Shown here: one piece after another, positions 1-7,946 of the stretch
Position numbering within the stretch: the stretch's first letter is position 1
Layout: each line of letters opens with the position of its first letter
Source of the DNA: Burkholderia sp.
GTDB lineage: Bacteria; Pseudomonadota; Gammaproteobacteria; Burkholderiales; Burkholderiaceae
Length of the DNA: 41,516 nt
Direction: 5' to 3'
Assembly: GCA_030151225.1 (NCBI GenBank)
Contig: JASLEG010000088.1
Location: 1-41,516, forward strand
The notes under the pieces: generated by a model
What the model saw: only the letters and a program-made list of their open reading frames with translations
Database searches by the model: none
Told to the model about the DNA's origin: nothing
Translations under genes and position numbers: made by a program

Positions 1-210
1 CGGCGCTTCGACGAGCGTCCAGTGCGCGGGCCGCCGCTCGCGATGATGCTTCACGCGCTCGGCGAATTCGCTGTCGCCGATGCGCGCGGTCGCGATGTAC
101 GTGACGGGCAGGCCGCTCTCGCCGGCAAGGCGCTCGGCGTAGGCGCTCTTGCCCGAGCGGGCGCCGCCGAGGATGAAAGTGAGGTCGCGCGAAAGGGCGT
201 TCGAGGTCAT
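1..210 (-). CDS. cobU: Bifunctional adenosylcobinamide kinase / adenosylcobinamide-phosphate guanylyltransferase (N-terminal part, cut by window edge)
   Basis: This enzyme phosphorylates adenosylcobinamide and then transfers GMP to it, giving adenosylcobinamide-GDP for assembly of the cobalamin nucleotide loop in the cytoplasm. Only the first 70 codons are in the window. The frame opens with MTSNALSRDLTFILGG and carries the P-loop GGARSGKS near residues 15-22. It continues in the family manner with YAERLA and TYIATARIGD. The family is usually about 180-200 residues, so roughly two thirds lies outside the window. The start at 210 is the only ATG near the P-loop. It is divergent from cobQ, with 56 bp between the two start codons, so both cobalamin genes probably share a control region. 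Gene identity is secure from the P-loop context and the cobQ neighbour. Confidence 0.9.
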   Translation of the reverse strand, partial: MTSNALSRDLTFILGGARSGKSAYAERLAGESGLPVTYIATARIGDSEFAERVKHHRERRPAHWTLVEAP

Positions 211-266
211 CGCAATATTGTAGCGGCGGGATAAGATAGCGGGCTGCGCTTCCGAGGAACTTCCCG

Positions 267-1775
267 ATGCAATTCAAGCCTCGCGGCACGCTGATGATTC
301 AGGGCGCCACGTCCGATGCCGGCAAGAGCACGCTCGTCGCGGGCCTGTGCCGCCTCGCGCGGCGAAGCGGCGTGAAGGTCGCGCCGTTCAAGCCGCAGAA
401 CATGGCGCTGAACAGCGCGGTGACCATCGACGGCGGCGAGATCGGCCGCGCGCAGGCGCTTCAGGCGATCGCGGCGGGCGTGCCGGCGCGCATCGACTTC
501 AATCCGGTGCTGCTCAAGCCGACGAGCGATCGCGGCGCGCAGGTCATCATCCACGGCCACGCGCACGCGAATCTCGACGCGCGCGCCTATCACGCATACA
601 AGCGCACCGCGTTCGACGCCGTGCTCGCGTCCTACGCGCGGTTGCGCGCCGAGTTCGATGCGGTGATCGTCGAGGGCGCGGGCAGCCCGGCCGAGATCAA
701 CCTGCGCGCGGGCGACATCGCCAACATGGGCTTCGCCGAGCACGTCGACTGCCCGGTGCTGCTCACGGCCGACATCGATCGCGGCGGCGTGTTCGCGCAT
801 CTGCTCGGCACGCTCGATTGCCTGGCCGAGACGGAGCGCGCGCGCGTGCGCGGTTTCGTGATCAACCGCTTTCGCGGCGACCCGGCGCTGCTCCAGCCGG
901 GGCTCGACTGGCTGGAGACGCGCACCGGCAAGCCCGTGCTCGGCGTGGTGCCGTATCTGCACGGGCTCGCGCTCGACGCGGAGGACATGCTGCCGAGCCT
1001 CGCGCGCACCGAGCCGTCGCAGCGCGAGGGCGGCGTGCTGAGGGTGGTGGTGCCGGCCGTGCCGCGCATCAGCAACCACACCGATTACGACGCGTTGCGC
1101 GCGCATCCGCGCGTCGATTTCTCGTACTGGAAGAGCGGCCCGATCCCGGCCGCCGATCTCGTGATCCTGCCGGGCTCGAAGAACACGCAGCGCGATCTCG
1201 CGTGGCTGCGCGAGCAGGGCTGGGAAGCGGCGCTGAAGCGCCACCTGCGCTACGGCGGCAAGGTGATCGGGATCTGCGGCGGCATGCAGATGCTGGGCCG
1301 CACGATCGACGATCCGCACGGCGTGGAAGGCCCGCCCGGGCGCGTCGAGGGCTTCGGCCTGCTCGATTACGACACCGAGTTGCTGCCGCGCAAGACGCTC
1401 GTGAACGTGCGCGGGCGGCTCGCGGCCGGCTTGACCGACGGGGCCGGTGCGGGGGCCGAGGTGGCCGGCTACGAGATCCACATGGGCGAGACGCGCGGCC
1501 CGGCGCTGGCGGCGCCGGCGCTGTGGCTCGACGCGGCCGACGGCGGCGCGGCGCGCCCCGACGGCGCGCTGTCGGCCGACGGCCAGATCCTCGCCAGCTA
1601 CGTGCACGGGCTGTTCGACGCGCCGGCCGCCTGCGCCGCGCTGCTCGACTGGGCCGGCCTGCGCGGCGCCGAATCGGTGGACTGGGCCGCGCTGCGCGAG
1701 GCCTCGATCGAGCGGCTGGCCGACACGCTCGCCGCCCATCTCGATCTCGACCGCGTGTTCGGTGCGTTCGCCTGA
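267..1775 (+). CDS. cobQ: Cobyric acid synthase (glutamine-hydrolysing)
   Basis: The enzyme amidates four side-chain carboxylates of adenosylcobyrinic acid a,c-diamide using glutamine and ATP, giving cobyric acid. The product is 502 residues, a normal family length. An N-terminal dethiobiotin-synthetase-like ATPase domain has the P-loop GATSDAGKS at 13-21 and the family stretch PFKPQNMALNS. A C-terminal class I glutamine amidotransferase domain has its nucleophile Cys337 in GICGGMQMLG and His447 in SYVHGLFD. The start ATG is preceded by GAGGAA at 254-259, seven bases upstream. It is divergent from cobU, which supports a cobalamin locus running off the left edge. No cobalamin riboswitch fits in the 56-bp gap between the two genes. 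Confidence 0.97.
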   Translation: MQFKPRGTLMIQGATSDAGKSTLVAGLCRLARRSGVKVAPFKPQNMALNSAVTIDGGEIGRAQALQAIAAGVPARIDFNPVLLKPTSDRGAQVIIHGHAHANLDARAYHAYKRTAFDAVLASYARLRAEFDAVIVEGAGSPAEINLRAGDIANMGFAEHVDCPVLLTADIDRGGVFAHLLGTLDCLAETERARVRGFVINRFRGDPALLQPGLDWLETRTGKPVLGVVPYLHGLALDAEDMLPSLARTEPSQREGGVLRVVVPAVPRISNHTDYDALRAHPRVDFSYWKSGPIPAADLVILPGSKNTQRDLAWLREQGWEAALKRHLRYGGKVIGICGGMQMLGRTIDDPHGVEGPPGRVEGFGLLDYDTELLPRKTLVNVRGRLAAGLTDGAGAGAEVAGYEIHMGETRGPALAAPALWLDAADGGAARPDGALSADGQILASYVHGLFDAPAACAALLDWAGLRGAESVDWAALREASIERLADTLAAHLDLDRVFGAFA

Positions 1776-1886
1776 ACCGATCGATTCATTCGCATCAGGA
1801 AGTAATTTAAGCCAGTCAGGCGATTTTTCCTCGGTTGGGGTTCGAATAGAGTTCGCTCCATTCCCTTCCGAAACAGGAGTTTCGCC

Positions 1887-2318
1887 ATGAATTCGAACCG
1901 TTCCGCCGATCTGGGCGCCACGCTGCTGCGCGTCGTGCTCGGCCTCTACTACCTCGCCCACGTCGCCCAGAAGGTGTTCGTGTTCACGCTGCCGGGCACC
2001 GCGCAGTTCTTCGTGTCGCTGGGCCTGCCCGGCTGGCTCGCCTACCTGACCACGGCCGTGGAACTGCTGGGCGGCCTCGCGCTGCTGACCGGCATCCAGG
2101 TGCGGGGCGCCGCGATCGTGCTGCTGCCGTTCATGCTCGGCGCCGTGCACGCGCATTTCCCGAACGGCTTCGGCTTCGCCTCGCCGAACGGCGGCTGGGA
2201 ATATCCGCTGTTCTGGGCGATCGCGCTGGTGGTGCAGGCGCTGCTCGGCGCCGGCGCGTACGCGCTCGGCGGCAATCGCGCCAGCGCACCGGCGGCCGGC
2301 GCGCGCCGCGCGGCCTGA
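1887..2318 (+). CDS. DoxX family membrane protein
   Basis: This is a 143-residue inner-membrane protein of the DoxX family. Four hydrophobic segments are visible, at about residues 7-28, 49-68, 72-90 and 105-125. The first carries the family-like LRVVLGLYYLAHVAQK stretch, and the conserved GxxLLTG turn follows the second. DoxX-like proteins are small four-helix membrane proteins, often linked to quinone or redox chemistry and oxidative stress, but the role of this copy cannot be read from the sequence. AGGAG at 1875-1879 lies seven bases before the ATG. It stands alone between cobQ and the ParA-like gene with gaps of about 110 and 150 bp. The C-terminus is an Ala/Arg-rich tail with no recognised function. 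Confidence 0.85.
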   Translation: MNSNRSADLGATLLRVVLGLYYLAHVAQKVFVFTLPGTAQFFVSLGLPGWLAYLTTAVELLGGLALLTGIQVRGAAIVLLPFMLGAVHAHFPNGFGFASPNGGWEYPLFWAIALVVQALLGAGAYALGGNRASAPAAGARRAA

Positions 2319-2470
2319 ACCGTCCGACCGGTCGACACGGCAAGCCATTCGAAAGCCTCCCGCAAGCCGCGTTCCGGTGCGGGCCCGTTTGCCGATATCA
2401 TCGCTCCCTGTATCCGCTTAATTTCCGTGGCGCCGGCCGACCGGCGCCGCGCGGCTTTCCGGGGGTGTAC

Positions 2471-3112
2471 ATGACGGTCATCGTGGTGGCGAATCCGAAG
2501 GGCGGCGTCGGCAAGAGCACGCTGTCCACCAATCTGGCAGGGTATTTCGCGGCGCAGGGCGCCTGGGTGGCGCTCGCCGATCTGGATCGGCAGCAGTCGT
2601 CGCACGGCTGGCTCGGCCTGCGGCCCGCCACGCTGCCGCCGATCGAGGCCTGGTCGCTCGACCCGTCGGCGCCGTCCAGGCCCCCGCGCGGGCTCGAATA
2701 TGCCGTGATCGACACGCCGGCCGGCCTGCACGGCAACCGGCTCGACGTGGCGCTCGATCTCGCCGACAAGGTGATCGTGCCGCTGCAGCCGTCGATGTTC
2801 GACATCCTCGCCACCCAGCATTTCCTCGAGCGCCTCGCCTCGGAAAAGGCGGTGCGCAAGGGGCAGGTGCAGGTCGGCATCGTGGGCATGCGCGTGGATG
2901 CGCGCACCCGCTCGGCCGAGCAGCTGCAGCGCTTCGTCGAGGGCCTGGAGCTGCCCGTGCTCGGCTACGTGCGCGACACCCAGAACTACGTGCAGCTGGC
3001 CGCCCACGGGCTCACGCTGTGGGACGTCGCGAAGAGCCGCGTCGAGAAGGATCTCGAGCAGTGGCAGTCGATCGTCGACTGGGCCCAGGCCAGGCCGGGC
3101 AAGGGTGACTGA
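2471..3112 (+). CDS. Orphan ParA/MinD-type ATPase
   Basis: This is a 213-residue P-loop ATPase of the ParA/MinD superfamily. It shows the deviant Walker A motif KGGVGKST at residues 10-17 with both signature lysines. The switch segment DLDRQQS follows at 37-43, and the Walker B-like YAVIDTPAG at about 74-82. Such proteins form ATP-dependent dimers on nucleoid or membrane and position cargo (chromosome origins, plasmids, chemoreceptor clusters and others). No ParB, MinE or chemoreceptor gene is adjacent, so it is an orphan type and its cargo is unknown. A GTG six bases upstream (2465) is an alternative start, but the ATG at 2471 gives the family-typical beginning MTVIVVANPKGG. It is convergent with panD. 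Confidence 0.88.
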   Translation: MTVIVVANPKGGVGKSTLSTNLAGYFAAQGAWVALADLDRQQSSHGWLGLRPATLPPIEAWSLDPSAPSRPPRGLEYAVIDTPAGLHGNRLDVALDLADKVIVPLQPSMFDILATQHFLERLASEKAVRKGQVQVGIVGMRVDARTRSAEQLQRFVEGLELPVLGYVRDTQNYVQLAAHGLTLWDVAKSRVEKDLEQWQSIVDWAQARPGKGD

Positions 3113-3162
3113 GGCCGACGGCAGGCGACATCCGGCCCGCTCGCGATTACCGCGCCACAGAC

Positions 3163-3200
3163 GACACGGGCCGCCGTCCGCAGGGACGACGGGCCGTGTC
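3163..3200. repeat. Long GC-rich hairpin between convergent parA-like and panD genes
   Basis: Two 16-base arms (3164-3179 and 3184-3199) pair at 14 of 16 positions around a 4-base loop, with an extra G-C pair outside. The hairpin sits between the two convergent stop codons, where a shared terminator is expected. Neither strand has a clear T-tract after the stem, so it is not a classical intrinsic terminator. It may block antisense read-through or protect 3' ends. The stem is seen directly; its function is inferred. Confidence 0.5.
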
Positions 3201-3232
3201 CGTCATGCCGCCGCGCCGGGCGCGGTCGTGGC

Positions 3233-3619
3233 TCAGGTCCAGGTCTGGGTCGGCACGTGGTCGCGGCTGCCCTTCACCTTGTTGTGCTCGTCCACGAACA
3301 CCAGGTCCGGCTTCCAGCCTGCCTTCAGGTCGGCTTCCTCCACCACCGCGAACGCGGCGATGATCACCAGATCGCCGAGCTGCGCGCGTCGCGCGGCCGA
3401 GCCGTTCAGCGAGATCATGCCGCTGCCGCGCTCGCCCTTGATCGCATAGGTCGAGAAGCGCTCGCCGTTGTTGATGTTCCAGATGTCGATCCGTTCGTTC
3501 TCGACGATGTTCGACGCTTCGAGCAGATCCTCGTCGATCGCGCAGGAGCCTTCGTAATGCAGCTCGCAGTGCGTGACCGTGGCGCGATGGATCTTCGATT
3601 TCAGCATGTGACGCTGCAT
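3233..3619 (-). CDS. panD: Aspartate 1-decarboxylase precursor
   Basis: The enzyme makes beta-alanine from L-aspartate for pantothenate and coenzyme A. It is a pyruvoyl enzyme that cleaves itself between Gly24 and Ser25, and the site YEGSC is present at exactly those positions. The converted Ser25 becomes the pyruvoyl cofactor. The product is 128 residues, close to the usual 126. The conserved KIHRATVTHCELHYEGS opening and the NINNGERF and GERGSG segments are all present. AGGAGG lies seven bases upstream of the ATG. It follows panC after 48 bases on the same strand, so the two enzymes whose products meet in pantothenate synthesis are probably one transcript. Confidence 0.97.
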   Translation of the reverse strand: MQRHMLKSKIHRATVTHCELHYEGSCAIDEDLLEASNIVENERIDIWNINNGERFSTYAIKGERGSGMISLNGSAARRAQLGDLVIIAAFAVVEEADLKAGWKPDLVFVDEHNKVKGSRDHVPTQTWT

Positions 3620-3667
3620 GGCGGGTCCTCCTGATGCGGTTTGGGGGAAAGCCGCGGCCGTCGGCCG

Positions 3668-4507
3668 TCAGATTTCGAGGTTGTCGATGAGGCGCGTGGC
3701 GCCGAGTTTGGCCGCGGCGAGCACCACCAGCGGCTCGCCGGCCTCGAGCTGTTCGGCGCTCGGTGCGATCAGGTTGGCGCGGCGGCGGATCGCGATGTAG
3801 TCGGGCTGCCAGCCGCGCGCGGCCAGCGCCTCGCGCGCCGCGCCTTCCACCGCCGCCAGATCGCGCGTGCCGCCGAGCACGCGCTCGCGCACCCGCTGCA
3901 GCGCGCGGGCGAGTTCGGGGGCCTCGGCGCGTTCGGCCTCGGTCAGGTAGCGGTTGCGCGAGGACATGGCGAGGCCGTCGTCGTCGCGCACCGTTTCGGC
4001 GGCCACGATGTCCACCGGCAGCGCGAGCTGGTGACACATGCGGCGCACGATCATCAACTGCTGGTAATCCTTCTTGCCGAACACGGCCACCTTCGGCTGC
4101 ACGCAGGCCATCAGCTTGGTCACGACCGTGCACACGCCGGTGAAGAAGCCGGGGCGGAACTCGCCCTCGAGGATGCCGCCGAGATCGTCGGGCGGCTGCA
4201 CGCGGTATTCCTGCGGCTCCGGATACAGATCGCGCTCGGTCGGCGCGAACAGCACGTACACGCCTTCGCGCTGCAGCTTCTCGATGTCGTCCTGCAGCGT
4301 GCGCGGGTACTTGTCGAAATCCTCGTTCGGGCCGAACTGCAGCCGGTTCACGAAGATGCTCGCCACCACCGGGTCGCCGTGCTGGCGCGCGAGCCGCATC
4401 AGCGACAGGTGGCCTTCGTGCAGGTTGCCCATGGTCGGCACGAACGCCGTGCGGTTCTGGCCGCGCAGCTGGTCGCGCAATTCCTGGATCGTGCTGATGA
4501 CTTTCAT
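3668..4507 (-). CDS. panC: Pantothenate synthetase (pantoate--beta-alanine ligase)
   Basis: The enzyme condenses pantoate with beta-alanine, using ATP through a pantoyl-adenylate intermediate. The product is 279 residues, the family norm. The nucleotide-binding motif PTMGNLHEGHLSL lies near residues 28-40 (HIGH-type). FGKKDYQQLMIVRRM and the KMSKS-equivalent MSSRNRYLT follow. The ATG at 4507 gives the family start MKVISTIQELR. The reading frame stays open 96 bases further upstream, but that part has no family similarity and lies across a strong hairpin. Its ribosome binding site is weak: GAGGAA is about 16 bases from the ATG, directly after the stem at 4527-4563. It is upstream of panD in an apparent operon. 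Confidence 0.97.
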   Translation of the reverse strand: MKVISTIQELRDQLRGQNRTAFVPTMGNLHEGHLSLMRLARQHGDPVVASIFVNRLQFGPNEDFDKYPRTLQDDIEKLQREGVYVLFAPTERDLYPEPQEYRVQPPDDLGGILEGEFRPGFFTGVCTVVTKLMACVQPKVAVFGKKDYQQLMIVRRMCHQLALPVDIVAAETVRDDDGLAMSSRNRYLTEAERAEAPELARALQRVRERVLGGTRDLAAVEGAAREALAARGWQPDYIAIRRRANLIAPSAEQLEAGEPLVVLAAAKLGATRLIDNLEI

Positions 4508-4526
4508 GATCGGTAAGACGGTTCCT

Positions 4527-4563
4527 CGCGCGCATCGCGCGTTGCCGCCGCGCGATGCGCGCG
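4527..4563. promoter_or_regulatory. Perfect 15-bp inverted repeat in the panC leader
   Basis: CGCGCGCATCGCGCG (4527-4541) and its exact reverse complement (4549-4563) flank a 7-base loop. It ends 19 bases before the panC start and would form a very stable stem in the panC mRNA leader, just ahead of the only purine-rich stretch (GAGGAA). It also lies after scpA on the same strand. No T-tract follows, so it could be a read-through-prone terminator, a leader structure limiting panC translation, or a protein binding site. The pairing is certain; the role is open. Confidence 0.5.
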
Positions 4564-4770
4564 GCGTCGTGATCGGACGTGTCGCTCGCGGGCCGGCGAG
4601 CAAGCGACGGCGATTGTAGAGGATTTGACGCTGGGGCGCACCGATAAAGGAACGACCGTTCGATTTTTAGTGGCGCGTGCCCCGTTGCAGGCCGGCACGG
4701 GCGCTTCCGACAAAAAATCGGGCGGGAACGAAGCGGGCGGGCGCGGTCCGCATGCGCGGCGTCGGCGTCG

Positions 4771-5640
4771 TCAGGCCGGCAGGTAGGCGAGGCGCACGTA
4801 GATCGGCGCGAACGGCTCGGGCTGGGTGATCTCGACCAGCGACTCGCGTGCGAGCTCGAGCATCGCGATGAAGTTGACCACCACCACGGGCACGCCGCGC
4901 GAGGTGTCGAACAGCTCGGCGAATTCCATGAAGCGCACGTTCTGCAGCTGTCGCAGGATCAGGCTCATGTGCTCGCGCACCGACAGCTCCTCGCGCGAGA
5001 TCTTGTGATGCTGCACGAGCTTGGCGCGCTTGAGCACGTCGGCCCAGGCCGCGCGCAGGTCGTCGGCGTCCACGTCGGGGAAGCGCGGCGCGATGCTCTG
5101 CTCGATGTAGACGTCGGCGCGCAGGAAGTCGCGGCCGAGCTGCGGCAGCTTGTCGATGCGCTGCGCGGCCAGCTTCATCTGCTCGTATTCGAGCAGGCGG
5201 CGCACGAGTTCGGCGCGCGGATCCTCGGCCTCGTCGCCGGTATCGGCCTTCTTGACCGGCAGCAGCATGCGCGACTTGATCTCGATCAGCATGGCCGCCA
5301 TCAGCAGATACTCGGCCGCGAGCTCGAGGTTCGATTCGCGGATCTGGTCGACATAGCCGAGGTACTGCGCCGTGACCTCGGCCATCGGAATGTCGAGCAC
5401 GTTGAAGTTCTGCTTGCGGATCAGGTACAGCAGCAGGTCGAGCGGGCCCTCGAAGGTTTCGAGGAACACCTCGAGCGCGTCGGGCGGGATGTACAGATCC
5501 TGCGGCAGCTTGAACAGCGGCTCGCCGTACAGGCGAGCGAACGCGGCGATGCCGTCGACGGTGTCGGGCGTCGAGTCGGCACCGGCACGCGCGGCGAGCG
5601 CGTCCTCGGGCTTGGCTGCGGCCTCGTCGGCGGCGCTCAC
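4771..5640 (-). CDS. scpA: Segregation and condensation protein A
   Basis: This is the kleisin subunit that bridges SMC ATPase heads with ScpB in the bacterial condensin, acting on the nucleoid. The product is 289 residues. A non-conserved acidic/Ala-rich lead of about 50 residues precedes the kleisin N-terminus. The hallmark FEGPLDLLLYLIRKQNFNVLDIPMA lies near residues 63-87. The helix LAAEYLLMAAMLIEIKSRMLLP and the C-terminal winged-helix part (FMEFAELFDTSRG, VVNFIAMLELAR) follow. The start codon is GTG, four bases after the DUF3460 stop, with no strong ribosome binding site, which suggests translational coupling. No scpB or smc is nearby; in related genomes these are elsewhere. Confidence 0.93.
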   Translation of the reverse strand: MSAADEAAAKPEDALAARAGADSTPDTVDGIAAFARLYGEPLFKLPQDLYIPPDALEVFLETFEGPLDLLLYLIRKQNFNVLDIPMAEVTAQYLGYVDQIRESNLELAAEYLLMAAMLIEIKSRMLLPVKKADTGDEAEDPRAELVRRLLEYEQMKLAAQRIDKLPQLGRDFLRADVYIEQSIAPRFPDVDADDLRAAWADVLKRAKLVQHHKISREELSVREHMSLILRQLQNVRFMEFAELFDTSRGVPVVVVNFIAMLELARESLVEITQPEPFAPIYVRLAYLPA

Positions 5641-5644
5641 GGGA

Positions 5645-5833
5645 TCAGAAGTTCTGGTAATAGACGTAGGAGTTCTGCTTTACGCGCGATTGCTGCTGCG
5701 CCGAACGCTCGTCGAGATCGATCGGCTGCTTGTCCCACAGCAGCGCGCGCCCCTTGCGCTGGTCGTCCTCGAGCGCGGGCTTCTGCTGCTTGAGCTGGTT
5801 CAGAAATTGCGTGACGTCGGACTGATACGACAT
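5645..5833 (-). CDS. DUF3460 family small protein
   Basis: This 62-residue polar protein (MSYQSDVTQFLNQLKQQKP...) matches what I know as DUF3460, a short family of Burkholderiales and relatives with no assigned function. It has no signal peptide or membrane segment. It is rich in Gln, Lys and Asp, predicted largely helical, and ends in an aromatic tail (SYVYYQNF). GGAA lies about seven bases before the ATG. It is the first gene of a run with scpA, and only four bases separate its stop from the scpA GTG, so the two are very likely co-translated. A link to chromosome organisation is only guilt by association. Confidence 0.8.
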   Translation of the reverse strand: MSYQSDVTQFLNQLKQQKPALEDDQRKGRALLWDKQPIDLDERSAQQQSRVKQNSYVYYQNF

Positions 5834-6074
5834 GGCGGGTTCCGTTCGGAACGGGCTGGCCGCGCGCTTCGCGAGGCCGCCCGGGTTGGGGATGGCGGGA
5901 TTTTACCGCATCGCGGGGAACAGCCGGCGCGAATCCGCGTCGAATGCGCGGCGGTGCCTCGCGCGCCGAACTTGCCGCTCGTTTTGAACATCTTTCAAGG
6001 TTTGGCCGCTGAGGCGCAGTGTCGCTGTGGTCAAATGTGGGTTTTCTTCCGACCAAACTCCGAGGGAGCGGTAT

Positions 6075-7925
6075 TTGACAGGGCTGGCCATTCCACCAGA
6101 CGAGCGTCGCGCCCGAAGCGCGCCGACGCACGCTCGCACGGCGTTCGCACCGTCCTTGCCATCGTTCCGCCCGCGCTGCTCGCCGCGCCTGTCGCGCCTG
6201 CTGCGCCTCACGCTGGGCGGCTGCCTCGCGGCCGCGTTCGCGATCCCCGCCTGGGCCAGGTACGACGTCGACATCGACGCGCCGCGCTCGGTGCGCAGCC
6301 TGCTCAAGCAGCATCTCGACCTGTCGCGCTTCGCCAAGCGCGACGACATCTCCGACGATCAGTTCGAGTTCCTCGTGACGGCCACGCCGCAGCAGGTGCG
6401 CGACCTCACGGCCACGGCCGGCTATTTCTCGCCGGTGGTGTCGACCGACGTGCGCCACCGCGACGGCAAGCGCTCGGTCACGGTGAAGGTGGATCCGGGC
6501 CCGCGGACGGAGGTGTCGGGCGTCGATCTCGAGTTCAACGGCCCGGTGAGCAAGGAGGATCCGAAGCAGGAAACCGCCGCGCGGCTCGCCTTCTCGCTGC
6601 ACGAGGGCGACGGCTTCACGCAGTCGGGCTGGGACGACGCGAAGAACGCGGCGCTGCGCCAGCTGCAGTCGCGCCGCTATCTCGGCGCGAAGATCGTGGC
6701 CTCGCAGGCGCGCATCGATCCGCGCACGCGCACGGCCAGGCTGTCGGTCACCTACGACAGCGGCCCCACCTTCACGATCGGCAAGCTCGACGTGTCGGGC
6801 GTGCGGCGCTATCCGGGCGACATCGTCGATCACGTGAATCCGCTCGGCGTGGGCGAGATCTACGACGTGCAGCGCATCAACGAGCTGCAGCGGCAATTGC
6901 AGAACACGCCGTATTACGCGAGCGTCGCGATCGACGTGAGCGACGACACCTCCAAGCCCACCGACACGCCGGTGCACGTCAAGGTGAGCGAGTACCCGTA
7001 CAACAACATCCGCGGCGGCGTGGGCTACGCGACCGACACCGGCCCGCACGTGCAGGGCTCCTACACGTATCTCGACACCTTCGGCGCGGCCTGGCCGCTG
7101 CAGGTGTCGGGCCGCGTCGACCAGATCCAGCAATACGGCCAGGTGCAGCTGTCGATGCCGCCGAGCCCGCACGGCTGGACCAACAGCGTGCTCGCGTCCT
7201 ACACCAACTCGAACGTGTCCGACGTGCGGATCTACAGCGCGCGGGTGGGCCTGCAGCGCGCCAAGACCAGCCAGAACATCGACTACACGTACTCGATCAT
7301 GCTGTACCAGGATCGGCTCGACCAGAACGGCGCCGGGCCGATCACGAGCCACGCGCTGGTGCCGCAGTGGTCGTGGACGCGCCGCAACGTGGACGATCCG
7401 CTGTTCCCCCGCTCGGGCAACCTGATCCACGCGGAGGCCGGCTTCGCCGTGAAGGGCGTGCTGACCGACCAGACCTTCGTGCGTGGCTACGCACGCGGCC
7501 AGCAGTACATCCCGATCGGCAAGCGCGACCTGATGTTCTTCCGCGCAGAGGTGGGCGGCGTGTTCACGAGCGGCGGCTCGGCCGGCATTCCGGCCTCGCT
7601 GCTGTTCCGCGCGGGCGGCTCGAACTCGGTGCGCGGCTACGGCTACCAGAGCATCGGCAACAACGTGGACGGCTCCGTGCTGCCCACCAAGTACCTGATG
7701 ACGGGCACGGCCGAATACCAGCACTGGTTCAATCACGACTGGGGCATGGCCACCTTCTTCGACATCGGCACCGCCACCGATGCGTGGGGCGAGCGCGTGT
7801 TCTACCCCGGCGTGGGCGTGGGTGCGCGCTGGCGCAGCCCGGTCGGGCCGGTCAACGTCGATCTCGCCTATGGCACGCGCAACCGCAGCGTGCGTCCCTA
7901 CCTGACGCTCGGCATCGCATTCTGA
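6075..7925 (+). CDS. tamA: Autotransporter/outer-membrane assembly protein TamA (Omp85 family)
   Basis: TamA is the outer-membrane half of the translocation and assembly module that works with TamB in envelope biogenesis. A hydrophobic signal core lies at about residues 42-58, with likely cleavage after AWA61. POTRA domains follow (about 62-290), then a 16-strand Omp85 barrel with FRAGGSNSVRGYGYQSIG and the C-terminal strand PYLTLGIAF ending in Phe. I chose TTG 6075 because GAGGGAG (6062-6068) is six bases upstream. A GTG at 6027 in the same frame would add 16 residues and has no ribosome binding site. With the TTG start the product is 616 residues and the signal peptide has an unusually long, basic n-region. 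tamB follows after 21 bases. Confidence 0.92.
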   Translation: MTGLAIPPDERRARSAPTHARTAFAPSLPSFRPRCSPRLSRLLRLTLGGCLAAAFAIPAWARYDVDIDAPRSVRSLLKQHLDLSRFAKRDDISDDQFEFLVTATPQQVRDLTATAGYFSPVVSTDVRHRDGKRSVTVKVDPGPRTEVSGVDLEFNGPVSKEDPKQETAARLAFSLHEGDGFTQSGWDDAKNAALRQLQSRRYLGAKIVASQARIDPRTRTARLSVTYDSGPTFTIGKLDVSGVRRYPGDIVDHVNPLGVGEIYDVQRINELQRQLQNTPYYASVAIDVSDDTSKPTDTPVHVKVSEYPYNNIRGGVGYATDTGPHVQGSYTYLDTFGAAWPLQVSGRVDQIQQYGQVQLSMPPSPHGWTNSVLASYTNSNVSDVRIYSARVGLQRAKTSQNIDYTYSIMLYQDRLDQNGAGPITSHALVPQWSWTRRNVDDPLFPRSGNLIHAEAGFAVKGVLTDQTFVRGYARGQQYIPIGKRDLMFFRAEVGGVFTSGGSAGIPASLLFRAGGSNSVRGYGYQSIGNNVDGSVLPTKYLMTGTAEYQHWFNHDWGMATFFDIGTATDAWGERVFYPGVGVGARWRSPVGPVNVDLAYGTRNRSVRPYLTLGIAF

Positions 7926-7946
7926 CGAGGCATTCCGGATTCCAGC

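Noticed and set aside
211..266. Cobalamin riboswitch before cobQ
   Set aside because: Only 56 bp separate the cobU and cobQ start codons, too short for the aptamer, and no B12-box-like sequence is visible.
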